Positions 16,662-25,559 are shown, counted from the first letter of the stretch. The stretch is 64,000 bases of DNA from Chryseobacterium endalhagicum (GCF_016745235.1 NZ_JAELVM010000001.1:881856-945855); one strand, 5' to 3'. Notes: generated by a model not told the origin, from the letters alone. Program-made: numbers and translations.

Positions 16662-18197
16662 TTATTTTACAATAAATTTCAGTGTAGACTGATCCAGTTT
16701 TAAAATATAAACGCCCTGCTCAAGATTTCTGATCTTAATAGAGTTTCCGTTTTTAAAAGGACTGTTGATCGTTTGAAGAGATTTACCCTGAAGATTGAAA
16801 ATCTCAGCTTTCTGGATATGCTGAGTTTCTCCCTTGACAAAAATTTCCTGACCGGAAATTGGGTTTGGATATACCTGAAGCTCCTGAACTGCGGCTGCTT
16901 CAATTGAAGATTTTTGAGCCATTTTTGCTGTCCCGGATGAATAGCACGTCCATTTAAGGTCGTCGATCGCTACTCTGTTGCTGGAAGAGTTGTTTACAAG
17001 GCTTACCGTAACGTTTCCTGAAATATTGATGTTATTAATGGTTGTTGTGGCCGCTGTAGCACTGTAAGGGATGGTTCCTACTGTTGTACCGTTTACTTTT
17101 ACATCAAAAGTTCCGTTGCTTCCTGAGAACTTAAGCTGTGTAGTTACAGTTAATGATCCGATACCGTTTGCTGAGCTTCCTGAAGTTAGAGAACCGTCTC
17201 TTACCGTGATCGCTTTGCTGTTGATGGTTTGATCTGTTCTGGAATCAGTTGCAGTCCATGAAATACCGCTTCCTGTCCATGTTCTTGAAGTATAAGATGA
17301 TGCGCTGGCAGAAGGAATGGTTTCGAAAGTTTCATTCACGCAGTCTGTACCAGGATTAGTTGGTGTTCCTGGATCAGGAGTTCCCGGACCTGCATTACCC
17401 CAGATCTGGGCTACATAATTCGGATTGTCGATGAATGGATTTCTGTTCCCCTGATACGTATAAGAGGCATTATTTCTTCCGATTTCAGCAGCAGAAACAG
17501 GATCCTGATTGTGCCAAGCCAGAAGAACATTCAGCTCCCATGTCTGTAATCCCGGAAAAGCTGAATTTCCAAGCATATTTCCTGAAGAGAAAGTAGAAAG
17601 TTTGCTCTGGTAACGGGTTACAAAATAAAAGATCATTCTGGCTACATCACCTTTAAATTCGTCGATAGGTTCAAAAACAGTTCCGCCATAACCTGAAGAT
17701 GAAGAACTTCCCAGCTTTGATCCGTTTTTAGAAGTAAATGTTGCTGAACCTACCTTTCCGAAAGGATAATTGCTTCTCATACCGTTCACTTTTCCGTCAG
17801 TGGCACGGATGAAATGAACATCAGAAACCATTGGCGAAGATTCACTGAATAAGCTTTGAGGCACAATATGTTCTCTGTTGTAGCAGTTTCCTTCTACGGA
17901 ATATGTACCACACTGATTTGTTCCCGGAGTATATTTGTAAGGATCGGTACCTGTTGGTTTTTCCGAATAGATATCCATGATAGAACCGTCATTTTCATAG
18001 TTCTTATCAATATCAGTCGTTTTATAGGCTGTCCAGAGTCCGCTGTAGCCTTTGTCCTGATGTCCGCTGGTAATGATAGAACTTAATGCCGTTTTAAGTG
18101 CAGCACCGGTCAATCCATTGGCTGAACTGTAATACCCTGCAGGAGCCTGGGCATTCGCAAGCCCCGCTATCACAGTACATAAGATAATTTTTTTCAT
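16662..18197 (-). CDS. Secreted endonuclease I with T9SS sorting domain
   Basis: A 511-residue extracellular nuclease. It has a signal peptide (MKKIILCTVIAGLANAQ), then an endonuclease I (EndA/NucM) domain over about residues 20-270 with the catalytic-site region CYNREHIVPQSLF and the DVHFIRATDG and MRSNYPFG segments. A Pro/Gly/Thr linker leads to a ~130-residue beta domain that resembles carbohydrate- or surface-binding jelly rolls. The last ~75 residues are a type A T9SS sorting domain (LQVYPNPISGQEIFVKG, ending GVYILKL...KFIVK). It should be exported through Sec, then T9SS, and degrade external nucleic acid. It is monocistronic, with its own terminator. Confidence 0.9.
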   Translation of the reverse strand: MKKIILCTVIAGLANAQAPAGYYSSANGLTGAALKTALSSIITSGHQDKGYSGLWTAYKTTDIDKNYENDGSIMDIYSEKPTGTDPYKYTPGTNQCGTYSVEGNCYNREHIVPQSLFSESSPMVSDVHFIRATDGKVNGMRSNYPFGKVGSATFTSKNGSKLGSSSSSGYGGTVFEPIDEFKGDVARMIFYFVTRYQSKLSTFSSGNMLGNSAFPGLQTWELNVLLAWHNQDPVSAAEIGRNNASYTYQGNRNPFIDNPNYVAQIWGNAGPGTPDPGTPTNPGTDCVNETFETIPSASASSYTSRTWTGSGISWTATDSRTDQTINSKAITVRDGSLTSGSSANGIGSLTVTTQLKFSGSNGTFDVKVNGTTVGTIPYSATAATTTINNINISGNVTVSLVNNSSSNRVAIDDLKWTCYSSGTAKMAQKSSIEAAAVQELQVYPNPISGQEIFVKGETQHIQKAEIFNLQGKSLQTINSPFKNGNSIKIRNLEQGVYILKLDQSTLKFIVK

Positions 18198-18436
18198 ACT
18201 AATAAAATTTATGTAAGAATACTATATTTTCCCGAAACAGAAATTACATTACTGTTAATTTTGAAATGTACAGCATGCAGTTTTACAACGAACATAACTG
18301 TTTTCAAGCTTTCCACCGATAAATTTAAATGTTCAAAAATATACACAAACATCTGTGCTGATCTGAGAAATCTGTGGTTAAAAAGATATGTATTATAAAA
18401 GATAAAAGTTTTTAAATTTAGCTTATTGTAAATGAA

Positions 18437-18562
18437 ATTTTAAACCGTTAAGGGATTTTAAGTCTTTAAGATTATTAAGTTGAGCTTCGCTTTAAGCAAT
18501 GCATATCTTAAAAAATCTATAGATTTTCCTTAACTATTCTTATCTCCTGAATTAAACTTAAT
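18437..18562 (-). repeat. ~125-bp intergenic repeat, copy A
   Basis: Its reverse complement aligns along its length with 23757-23890. Shared blocks include GGAGATAAGAATAG, AAATCTATAGATTTTTTAA and TTAAAGCGAAGC, then AACTTAAT. Spacing between blocks is conserved with small indels. It is non-coding. Confidence 0.65.
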
Positions 18563-18606
18563 GTTTCAAAATAAACAAATGTTTGCTTTTTCTAAATCTT
18601 AAACAT

Positions 18607-18640
18607 AAAAAAATCCGGTACAAAAAAATTGCACCGGATT
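18607..18640 (-). terminator. Terminator of the DUF4136 gene
   Basis: AATCCGGT and ACCGGATT form the stem, with an A-rich loop; an A-run on the left acts as the T-run on the minus strand. It is 27 bases beyond the stop at 18668. Confidence 0.8.
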
Positions 18641-18667
18641 ATATATAAAATTGATTTAAATAAAATC

Positions 18668-19198
18668 TTATTTTCTCTGAGGAGGATAGTTTTTCATAAT
18701 CTCAGCCATAATCTCAGGAATCTGTCTCTGCTTGGATCTCGGAGAATCTACGGAAATCCCGCTTCCGATGCCCTGCCAAACCAGCTTGTTTGTTTTAGAA
18801 TCAATAAGATCTACGATCAATGCTCCTTCATTATAATTGCTGGTCCATGTTCTGCTCATACCGACACCCCATCCGAAAGGACCGCCCCATCCCCACATTC
18901 CGTAAGGAGAACCGTTGTTGGTAATATCCGTTACTTTTTTGTGATTTGCTTTTACATTGATGATCAGATCAGGATTTTCGCCGGACTGAAGTCCTTTGCT
19001 CTGAAGCTGTCTTGATAACTCGTTCAACACTCTGTCTTTATCAATATCATTCAGTTTCAGATCGTCAATTCTGATTTTATATGTTTTGTAGGTAGTGAAA
19101 TTAGCCGTTTCAGCATAATCTGAACGTACCTGGAATGGACTGCACGATGTAAGGCCTAATGCAGCCGATGCTAACAAAATAAAAATATATTTTTTCAT
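18668..19198 (-). CDS. DUF4136 lipoprotein
   Basis: A 176-residue lipoprotein (signal ending GLTSC, lipobox). The mature part matches DUF4136: RSDYAETANFTTYKTYKI near the start, an NPDLIINVKANHKK segment, a Gly/Trp-rich loop (GMWGWGGPFGWG), and EGALIVDLIDSKTNKLVWQG near residue 127. These proteins are usually anchored in the outer membrane; the role is unknown. It starts one base after the stop of the DUF5522 gene, so the two form an operon, and is closed by the hairpin at 18607-18640. Confidence 0.88.
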   Translation of the reverse strand: MKKYIFILLASAALGLTSCSPFQVRSDYAETANFTTYKTYKIRIDDLKLNDIDKDRVLNELSRQLQSKGLQSGENPDLIINVKANHKKVTDITNNGSPYGMWGWGGPFGWGVGMSRTWTSNYNEGALIVDLIDSKTNKLVWQGIGSGISVDSPRSKQRQIPEIMAEIMKNYPPQRK

Positions 19199-19199
19199 T

Positions 19200-19385
<186 letters not shown>

Positions 19386-19409
19386 TTAAATCTCTAAGTC
19401 AAAAAACTT

Positions 19410-19417
19410 TATATTTG
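19410..19417 (+). promoter_or_regulatory. Putative -7 box for the HEkiH protein gene
   Basis: TATATTTG matches TAnnTTTG. It is only 5 bases before the annotated ATG at 19423, so the transcript would be nearly leaderless, or translation starts further down. Confidence 0.35.
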
Positions 19418-19422
19418 TTAGT

Positions 19423-19749
19423 ATGATAATTATATGCCAAAAGCCATTAAAAAAATTAAAAATTAACGGCATTGCTCTTTTTCCCTTTATCTTCATTAGG
19501 AAACCCGAAGATAAGGAAAATAATGTACTTATCAATCACGAAAAAATCCACTTAAGACAGCAGCTTGAAATGCTTATCATTTTCTTTTACATCTTCTATG
19601 TCATCGAATATTATTACTGGTTTTTCAAACTTAAAGACGGGTTCCTTGCCTACAAAAGAATCTCATTTGAACGCGAAGCCTATGCAAATGAACGGAATCT
19701 GGATTATCTGAAGAAAAGAAAATTCTGGGGTTTCAGGAAGTATTTGTGA
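19423..19749 (+). CDS. Short HExxH-like membrane protein
   Basis: A 108-residue protein. After a basic N-terminus come a hydrophobic stretch (~residues 13-25), the polar sequence INHEKIHLRQQLEM with an H-E-x-x-H at about residues 39-43, a membrane segment (MLIIFFYIFYVIEYYYWFF) and a C-terminal helix containing FEREAYANE. HExxH followed by a distant Glu in an ExxxxE helix resembles a minimal zinc metallopeptidase core, such as M56/SprT-like proteins, but the length is far below those families. It could be a real small protease or a degenerate relic. An octamer tandem array begins just after the stop. Confidence 0.7.
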   Translation: MIIICQKPLKKLKINGIALFPFIFIRKPEDKENNVLINHEKIHLRQQLEMLIIFFYIFYVIEYYYWFFKLKDGFLAYKRISFEREAYANERNLDYLKKRKFWGFRKYL

Positions 19750-19755
19750 TATAAA

Positions 19756-19819
19756 ATTAAAAGATTAAAAGATTAAAAGATTAAAAGATTAAAACATTCA
19801 AACATTCAAACATTCAAAC
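19756..19819 (+). repeat. Octamer tandem array (8 units)
   Basis: Eight contiguous 8-base units in register: ATTAAAAG four times, ATTAAAAC once, then ATTCAAAC three times. The change from one unit type to the other proceeds one base at a time. Confidence 0.85.
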
Positions 19820-20023
19820 AATTTCATTAAATATTCAATAGGAATGGGCTTTAATCCATTTTTAAAATATTAAATATTCATCAAGGCTTCAGCCAAAACA
19901 TATATTCTTCATCCTTAAAAACGCAATCATCTGTGAAAATCTGTGTAATCCGTGGTGAATAAAAATTTTCACGAAAAAACGCATAAAAATTCAAAGCATA
20001 TTACAAAATTAATAATTTCAAAT

Positions 20024-20095
20024 ATTCAATAGGGGCGGGCTTTAGCCCGCCTATAATAAATAAATCTGCATTCATCCGGCTTTAGCCAAAACCTA
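20024..20095. repeat. GCTTTAGC palindromic intergenic element
   Basis: Contains the palindrome GGCGGGCTTTAGCCCGCC (20034-20051), preceded by AATATTCAATAGGG and followed by a GGCTTTAGCCAAAAC motif. Related copies lie at 19830-19915 and 37052-37130, with the same order of parts. Confidence 0.6.
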
Positions 20096-20288
20096 AAAAT
20101 TAAACCTAAATTCCACAAATTTTTCCACGAATAATCACAAAAACATTTAACATCATCATCTGTGAAAATCTGTGTCATCCGTGGTTAAAAAATATTCCTA
20201 CAAATAAAATATTTTTGCAAATACCTGCAATCATCTCTGCAAATCCTTACTCATCGGTCGTCAAAAAAATCAATTCCAAATCTTTTAC

Positions 20289-20296
20289 TAATTTTG
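20289..20296 (+). promoter_or_regulatory. Putative -7 box for the PLP enzyme gene
   Basis: TAATTTTG matches TAnnTTTG and sits 23 bases before the ATG at 20320, a normal leader distance. No convincing -33 TTG was seen. Confidence 0.5.
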
Positions 20297-20319
20297 CATA
20301 TAATAGTTAAATACTAATA

Positions 20320-21228
20320 ATGCTGTTAAAGCTCCCGGCAGAACCTATTCCCATTCAGGAAATATCCATTTCTGAAAACATAAAACTCTTTCTTAAAAGA
20401 GAAGATCTTATTCATCCCCAAATCTCAGGAAATAAATATTGGAAACTGTTTCACAACATCAATAATTATCTGGAGAATAATCCGGAAAACCCTTATCTCA
20501 TTACGTTCGGAGGAGCATTTTCCAATCATATTGCTGCGGTTTCTGCGGTTGGAAGCCTGTCCGGTATTCCTACGCTGGGAATGATAAGAGGGGAGGAGCT
20601 TGCGGCTAAATGGCGGGATAATCCTACATTAATTTTTGCAAAAAGAAACGGGATGAACCTGAAATTTGTCACCCGCGAAGAATACAGACACAAGGAAAAA
20701 CTTACGGAATTTCTGCAGAACGAGTTCCCTGAGGCACTTATCATCCCTGAAGGAGGAACCAATGAAGAAGCGGTGGAAGGCGTGAAAATGATGCTGAATG
20801 ACCAAACAAAAGATTTTGATTATCTTTGCACCGCAGTCGGAACGGGAGGAACCGTTGCCGGAATTGCAAAATTTTGTGAAGAAGATCAGAAAGTTATAGG
20901 ATTTAAAGTAGTTGACGATGCTTCACTGGAGAATAAAATCTCTGAATTAACTTTGAAACAGAATTTTAATCTAATAGATTCATGTTTTGGAGGTTATGGT
21001 AAAATAAAAGATGAAAACATCCGTTTTATCAATGATTTTAAAGAGAAATACGGGATTCCTTTGGAACCGGTATATACAGGAAAGATGATGCAGAAAGTTT
21101 TCGAACTTATAGAAGAAGGATATTTTCCTGAGAACAGCAGGATTCTGTGCTTTCATACCGGAGGATTACAGGGTATTGAAGGAGCAAATCTGCTTTTGGA
21201 AAAACAGAATAGAAATTTAATTATATAA
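20320..21228 (+). CDS. D-cysteine desulfhydrase / ACC deaminase-like PLP enzyme
   Basis: A 302-residue fold-type II PLP enzyme. The LKREDLIHPQISGNKYWKL start places the PLP lysine at Lys39 in the SGNK motif typical of the ACC deaminase/D-cysteine desulfhydrase group. TFGGAFSNHIAA, the PEGGTNEEAVEG loop and TAVGTGGTVAG (PLP phosphate cradle) follow in family order. The likely reaction is beta-elimination of D-cysteine to pyruvate, ammonia and sulfide; ACC deaminase activity needs specific residues that cannot be judged here. The glucosaminidase gene follows after 16 bases, so they may share a transcript. Confidence 0.85.
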   Translation: MLLKLPAEPIPIQEISISENIKLFLKREDLIHPQISGNKYWKLFHNINNYLENNPENPYLITFGGAFSNHIAAVSAVGSLSGIPTLGMIRGEELAAKWRDNPTLIFAKRNGMNLKFVTREEYRHKEKLTEFLQNEFPEALIIPEGGTNEEAVEGVKMMLNDQTKDFDYLCTAVGTGGTVAGIAKFCEEDQKVIGFKVVDDASLENKISELTLKQNFNLIDSCFGGYGKIKDENIRFINDFKEKYGIPLEPVYTGKMMQKVFELIEEGYFPENSRILCFHTGGLQGIEGANLLLEKQNRNLII

Positions 21229-21244
21229 GTAAAAATTGAAAAAC

Positions 21245-22303
21245 ATGAAAAGACTTTTCTTACTCATAAGCCTTTTAGTTTTATCAAAATTCTCAGCTCA
21301 GGCTTGGGCTACTGAAGACCAGTACATTCAAAAATTCGCTAGATATGCGGTAGAAGAAATGGAAAAATACAAAATTCCGGCTTCCATCACATTGGCTCAG
21401 GGACTTCTGGAAACGGGAGGAGGGCAGAGCAGACTGGCTCAGGAAGGTAAAAATCACTTCGGAATAAAATGTAAGGAAGACTGGACCGGAAAAACCATGA
21501 AGCACACAGATGATGCGCCTAATGAATGTTTCCGTGTTTATGACGATCCTCGGCAGTCTTATGAAGATCATTCCATATTCCTTTCAACAAGAAAATACTA
21601 CGCCAATCTTTTCAATCTTAATATGAAGGATTACAAAGCGTGGGCACATGGATTGAAAAAAGCGGGCTACGCAACCAATCCTCGTTATGCCTCAATTCTG
21701 ATCACTAAAATTGAAAAGTACAGACTGTATGAGTACGACGATACCAATTCTAAAGAAGTACTCTATGCCGTTCTTAAAATGTATCCTAACCTGAAAGATG
21801 ACCAGACGTTCATGGCTCAGCTGGAACCTTCGAAAATGGGAATTAAGAAAAAAGATCCCGTTACAGTAGAGGTTCCTTACAAGCAGACCTCTTATGTGCA
21901 GCAGCAGAAAAGAGTGGAAAGGATCAAAACGAAAGCTGAAATTCTTAACTCAATACTTATCAAAAGCCACCCGAATGACGGGCTGAAATATATTGTAATT
22001 CCGGAAGATACTACCGTTAAATTCATTGCAGACAAATTCAAAGTAAGCGAAAGCAGACTGATAAAATGGAATGAATTAGATAACAATGTTTTAAGAAAGA
22101 ATGATATTGTCTTCCTTGAATCTAAGAATTCTGAAGGAAATACCGCAATGTACAAAGCCGAATCCGGTGAAGATATGCACGATATCGCACAGAAATTCGG
22201 AATCAAATTGAATAAATTATATGCTAAAAACAGAATGGATGAAGGACAGAGACCTTCTCCGGGCCAGCTGATTTATTTAATTGACAAAAAACCACGAAAC
22301 TAA
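21245..22303 (+). CDS. Secreted glucosaminidase with two LysM domains
   Basis: A 352-residue peptidoglycan hydrolase; the ATG at 21245 was preferred to the TTG at 21236 because it opens the signal peptide (MKRLFLLISLLVLSKFSAQA). Residues ~25-160 form a glucosaminidase domain with LAQGLLETGGGQS (likely catalytic Glu56), NHFGIKCK and KKAGYATNPRYAS. Two LysM repeats follow at about 248-295 and 301-347 (YIVIPEDTTVKFIADKFKV; YKAESGEDMHDIAQKFGI) and should hold the enzyme on the wall. This layout matches Flavobacteriia proteins annotated as mannosyl-glycoprotein endo-beta-N-acetylglucosaminidase. It should act in the periplasm during cell-wall turnover. hemL follows. Confidence 0.88.
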   Translation: MKRLFLLISLLVLSKFSAQAWATEDQYIQKFARYAVEEMEKYKIPASITLAQGLLETGGGQSRLAQEGKNHFGIKCKEDWTGKTMKHTDDAPNECFRVYDDPRQSYEDHSIFLSTRKYYANLFNLNMKDYKAWAHGLKKAGYATNPRYASILITKIEKYRLYEYDDTNSKEVLYAVLKMYPNLKDDQTFMAQLEPSKMGIKKKDPVTVEVPYKQTSYVQQQKRVERIKTKAEILNSILIKSHPNDGLKYIVIPEDTTVKFIADKFKVSESRLIKWNELDNNVLRKNDIVFLESKNSEGNTAMYKAESGEDMHDIAQKFGIKLNKLYAKNRMDEGQRPSPGQLIYLIDKKPRN

Positions 22304-22377
22304 TTTTTTGTTGCAGGTTCCTTGTTTTCAGTTGCTGAATAACTGCGAATGATGAACTTTCAGCGTTCAACTACAAT

Positions 22378-23664
22378 ATGAAATACCAAAGAAGTTCGGC
22401 TCTGTTTGATGAAGCCTACAAATACATTCCCGGCGGAGTAAATTCCCCGGTACGCGCATTCAAATCGGTAGGAGGTGTTCCTGTATTTATGAAATCTGCC
22501 AAAGGGGCTTACCTTACCGATGCAGACGATAATACCTACATCGACTATATCAATTCCTGGGGGCCGGCTATTTTAGGGCACACCCATCCGGAAGTTCTGG
22601 AAGAATTGAAATTACAGGCTGAGAAAGGCTTCTCGTTCGGAGCGCCTACAGAACTGGAAACAGAAATTGCAAAATTCATCATAGAAAACGTTCCGAATAT
22701 AGATCAGATCAGAATGGTTTCTTCCGGTACAGAAGCATGTATGAGTGCTGTAAGACTGGCAAGAGGATTTACAAAAAGAGATAAGATCGTTAAGTTTGAA
22801 GGCTGCTACCATGGCCACTCAGATTCATTTCTGATCAAAGCGGGAAGCGGTGCAGCTACTTTCGGAAACCCGAATTCTCCGGGAGTAACGGAAGGAACGG
22901 CGAAGGACACTCTTCTGGCCCGTTATAATGATTTTGAGCAGGTAGAAGACCTGTTCCGTCATAATCAGGGAGAAATCGCAGCAGTGATCATTGAACCGGT
23001 TGCCGGAAATATGGGCTGTGTACTTCCTGAAAATAATTTCCTTCAGAACCTTAGAAAGATATGTGACGAAAACGGAGCTTTACTGATTTTTGATGAGGTG
23101 ATGACCGGTTTCAGACTGGCTTTCGGAGGAGCACAGGAATTGTATAATGTAAAAGCTGACCTGGTAACTTACGGAAAAGTTATTGGCGGAGGTCTCCCGG
23201 TAGGAGCTTTTGCAGGAAGAAATGAAATTATGGATCATCTGGCCCCAAAAGGAGGTGTGTATCAGGCTGGAACATTAAGCGGAAATCCATTGGCAATGAG
23301 AGCCGGATTGAAAACTTTACAGCTGATCAAAAATGATCCGGAATTTTTCAACAGGATCAATAAAACAGCAGAAACACTGGATTTTGAGATGGGTAAAATT
23401 CTAAATGAAAAAAGTATTGCCCATAAGATCAACAGAAAAGGATCCATGATGTCTGTATTTTTCCATACCAACAGAGTTTCCAATTTTGATGAAGCGGAAG
23501 CGGCCAACCATCCTTTGTTCAATAATTTCTTCCACCAGATGCTTAAAAATGGGGTATATCTTCCGCCAAGCGGATATGAAACGTATTTCATCAGTGATGC
23601 CATCAAGGATAAAGAAATTGATATGACACTGGAAGCCGTAAGAAAATTTGAATATTATTCTTAA
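22378..23664 (+). CDS. hemL: Glutamate-1-semialdehyde 2,1-aminomutase HemL
   Basis: A 428-residue PLP aminomutase that converts glutamate-1-semialdehyde to 5-aminolevulinate, the C5 entry to heme synthesis. Full-length for the family. Motifs: [18 protein letters not shown] near the start, [18 protein letters not shown] (PLP phosphate), the [11 protein letters not shown] loop, [12 protein letters not shown], and [15 protein letters not shown] with the PLP lysine at Lys267. It starts 74 bases after the glucosaminidase stop and is closed by a hairpin terminator. The start is the ATG giving the usual [14 protein letters not shown]-terminus. Confidence 0.96.
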   Translation: MKYQRSSALFDEAYKYIPGGVNSPVRAFKSVGGVPVFMKSAKGAYLTDADDNTYIDYINSWGPAILGHTHPEVLEELKLQAEKGFSFGAPTELETEIAKFIIENVPNIDQIRMVSSGTEACMSAVRLARGFTKRDKIVKFEGCYHGHSDSFLIKAGSGAATFGNPNSPGVTEGTAKDTLLARYNDFEQVEDLFRHNQGEIAAVIIEPVAGNMGCVLPENNFLQNLRKICDENGALLIFDEVMTGFRLAFGGAQELYNVKADLVTYGKVIGGGLPVGAFAGRNEIMDHLAPKGGVYQAGTLSGNPLAMRAGLKTLQLIKNDPEFFNRINKTAETLDFEMGKILNEKSIAHKINRKGSMMSVFFHTNRVSNFDEAEAANHPLFNNFFHQMLKNGVYLPPSGYETYFISDAIKDKEIDMTLEAVRKFEYYS

Positions 23665-23686
23665 GATTTAAAAATAAATAATAACA

Positions 23687-23715
23687 GGACCGGGTTTTAG
23701 AATCCGGTCTTTTTT
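23687..23715 (+). terminator. Terminator after hemL
   Basis: GGACCGG and CCGGTCT form a 7-bp stem (one G-T pair) followed by a T-run, 22 bases beyond the hemL stop. Confidence 0.8.
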
Positions 23716-23756
23716 ATGTCCGATAGATTGAAAGGATGGATCGTTAAATGTTTTTT

Positions 23757-23890
23757 TGAACCATTAAGAGCAATAAAGGAGGTAAGAATAGGTAAGGAAA
23801 TCTAAAGATTTTTTAAACAGCACAGCCTTAAATAAAGCGAAGCCTAACTTAATATTCTTAAAAACTTAATGAATCTTAATGGTTCAATTT
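23757..23890 (+). repeat. ~125-bp intergenic repeat, copy B
   Basis: Opposite-orientation partner of 18437-18562 (see that entry for shared blocks). It begins GAACCATTAAGAG and ends AATGGTTC, so its own ends are also short inverted repeats. A fragment of the same family (GAACCATTAAGGGC) lies near 58605. Confidence 0.65.
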
Positions 23891-23891
23891 T

Positions 23892-24002
23892 TTATCTCCC
23901 GCAGATGACGCGGATTATACAGATTTATAAGTTGCTAAATCCGGAGATTTTAGACGAATGACAAATATCTGGTGGCTGAGGGCCTCTAAGCCACCAGTAT
24001 CT
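23892..24002 (+). repeat. Left inverted repeat flanking the Tat amidohydrolase gene
   Basis: Matches the reverse complement of 25449-25559: GCGGATTATACAGATT, then GATTTTAGACGAATGA, then TATCTGGTGGCTGAGGGCCT. It includes a hairpin CTGGTGGCT...AGCCACCAG. It ends about 90 bases before the gene start. Confidence 0.7.
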
Positions 24003-24066
24003 AAATTTTCAATAAATCATACAGATATTGTAATAAACCATACATCCCGATCATTCCGCTTCTTTA

Positions 24067-24074
24067 TATTTTTG
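24067..24074 (+). promoter_or_regulatory. Putative -7 box for the Tat amidohydrolase gene
   Basis: TATTTTTG matches TAnnTTTG, 17 bases before the ATG at 24092. No clear -33 box. Confidence 0.45.
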
Positions 24075-24091
24075 TCATAAATAGATTGGAA

Positions 24092-25426
24092 ATGAAGACC
24101 CCTTCCCACACAATATCCCGCAAAGATTTTATAAAAAACTCTGCACTGGCAGCAGCCGGACTCACCTTAATCCCCAATATTATGGCCGCAACCCCATTTT
24201 TTGATGAACAAAATGCTTCTGCAAAAGGAAAATTGACTTTAAAAAATGTCCGCCTGGAAACCGGTTTTGAATATGAAGAAGGAGAAGTGATTGCCACAAA
24301 GACCGGTCTTTTTTATATAGAAATTGAAAACGGAAAGATCAAAAGTATTGCTCCCAACCAACCCAATTCGAAGGCTGTGGATGCTAAAGGAATGCTGATG
24401 CTGCCTGCGTTTAAGGATATGCATATTCATTTGGATAAAACATTTTACGGCGACAAATGGCAGGCTGTAAGAAAAAGAACGGGCGGGGTGAAAGGAATGA
24501 TTGCGCTGGAACAGAAAATGCTTCCTGAATTGCTTAAAAACTCAACGTTCAAAGCAGAGAAAATGATTGAGCTTCTTCAGTCTAAAGGAACTTCTTTTGC
24601 CAGAAGTCATGTGAATATTGAACCGACTTCAAAGCTGGAATCATTAAAAAATCTTCAGAAAGCGTTAGAAAACAGGAAGAAAAGTTTTGGAGCTGAGCTT
24701 GTGGCTTTTCCGCAGCATGGAGTATTTTACACAGATTCGGTGCCGTATCTAAAAGAAGCGGCTCAAATGGATATCGATTTTATTGGTGGAGTAGATCCCT
24801 TTACCATTGATGGATCCATTGAAAAAACTATAGATTTTACCGTTCAGCTGGCTTTGGACCATCAAAAAGGAATTGATATTCACCTTCATGAAACCGGGGA
24901 ATCCGGATTGAATACTGTGGAATATCTTATTAAAAAAGTCAATGAAAATCCGTCCCTGAAAGATAAAACCTATTTAAGCCATTGCTTTATTTTGGCTAAA
25001 TTAGAGAAAGCGAAACAGGAAGAAATTGCTGAAAAACTGGCTGATGCCCGCATTGGAATTGTGTCTACCATCCCTTTCGGAAGCCTGGTCATGCCGATTC
25101 CAACTTTATATAAACATCATGTAACAGTATTAACGGGTAACGACAGTATTGTAGATCACTGGAATACTTTTGGAACGGGAAGTGTTCTTCAGAAAGCGAA
25201 TCTGATGGCCCAGCTGTATGGCTATTCCACGGAGTTTTTACTCTCAAGAAGCCTGAAACTGGCGACTGCGAATATTCTTCCACTGGATGATAAAGGGAAT
25301 CAGCAATGGCCCAAATCCGGAGATGCTGCTGATTTTGTCCTGATGAATGCCAGCTGTTCTGCAGAAGCCGTTTCAAGAATTTCTAAGGTAGAATCATTGG
25401 TGCATCAGGGAAATGTGGTGTATTAA
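24092..25426 (+). CDS. Amidohydrolase family protein with Tat-like leader
   Basis: A 444-residue metal-dependent amidohydrolase of the cytosine deaminase-like group. Start at the ATG at 24092 (a TTG lies six bases earlier). The N-terminus SRKDFIKNSALAAAGLTLIP is a Tat-type leader, with S-R-K-D-F in place of the canonical SRRxFL, suggesting export in folded form. Metal-ligand motifs are in order: DMHIHLDKTF near residue 111, SHVNIEP, IDIHLHETGESG, LSHCFILA and LTGNDS. The leader-less paralog at 26598 is similar along its length. Substrate unknown. The gene lies between two ~110-bp inverted repeats. Confidence 0.82.
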   Translation: MKTPSHTISRKDFIKNSALAAAGLTLIPNIMAATPFFDEQNASAKGKLTLKNVRLETGFEYEEGEVIATKTGLFYIEIENGKIKSIAPNQPNSKAVDAKGMLMLPAFKDMHIHLDKTFYGDKWQAVRKRTGGVKGMIALEQKMLPELLKNSTFKAEKMIELLQSKGTSFARSHVNIEPTSKLESLKNLQKALENRKKSFGAELVAFPQHGVFYTDSVPYLKEAAQMDIDFIGGVDPFTIDGSIEKTIDFTVQLALDHQKGIDIHLHETGESGLNTVEYLIKKVNENPSLKDKTYLSHCFILAKLEKAKQEEIAEKLADARIGIVSTIPFGSLVMPIPTLYKHHVTVLTGNDSIVDHWNTFGTGSVLQKANLMAQLYGYSTEFLLSRSLKLATANILPLDDKGNQQWPKSGDAADFVLMNASCSAEAVSRISKVESLVHQGNVVY

Positions 25427-25448
25427 AATTTTACTTTAAAAAATTGGA

Positions 25449-25559
25449 AATATCTGGTGGCTTCGAGGCCCTCAGCCACCAGATATTCATCATTCGTCTA
25501 AAATTTCTGAGTTTAATAACTATTAATCTGTATAATCTGCGCAATCAGCGTGAGATGAA
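25449..25559 (-). repeat. Right inverted repeat flanking the Tat amidohydrolase gene
   Basis: Reverse-complement partner of 23892-24002. It starts 22 bases after the amidohydrolase stop with the hairpin CTGGTGGCTTCGAGG...AGCCACCAG, which could also serve as a weak transcription end signal, then TCATTCGTCTAAAAT and the AATCTGTATAATCTGC block. Confidence 0.7.

Larger units (their letters stand above)
18198..18667. other. Gene-free intergenic region between two minus-strand genes
   Basis: No open frame of note. It contains an ATCTGTGxxxATCTG-type repeat near 18351-18385, the copy A repeat at 18437-18562 and the terminator at 18607. The rest is AT-rich and would hold the promoter of the endonuclease gene just left of 18230, where no clear -7 box was seen. 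Confidence 0.6.
19750..20319. other. Repeat-rich intergenic region
   Basis: No gene is seen in 570 bases. It holds the octamer array (19756-19819), two GCTTTAGC-type elements (about 19830-19915 and 20024-20095) and two copies of CATCTGTGAAAATCTGTGT followed by (A/C)ATCCGTGGT (about 19930 and 20158). The right end carries the promoter of the PLP enzyme gene. Confidence 0.6.
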
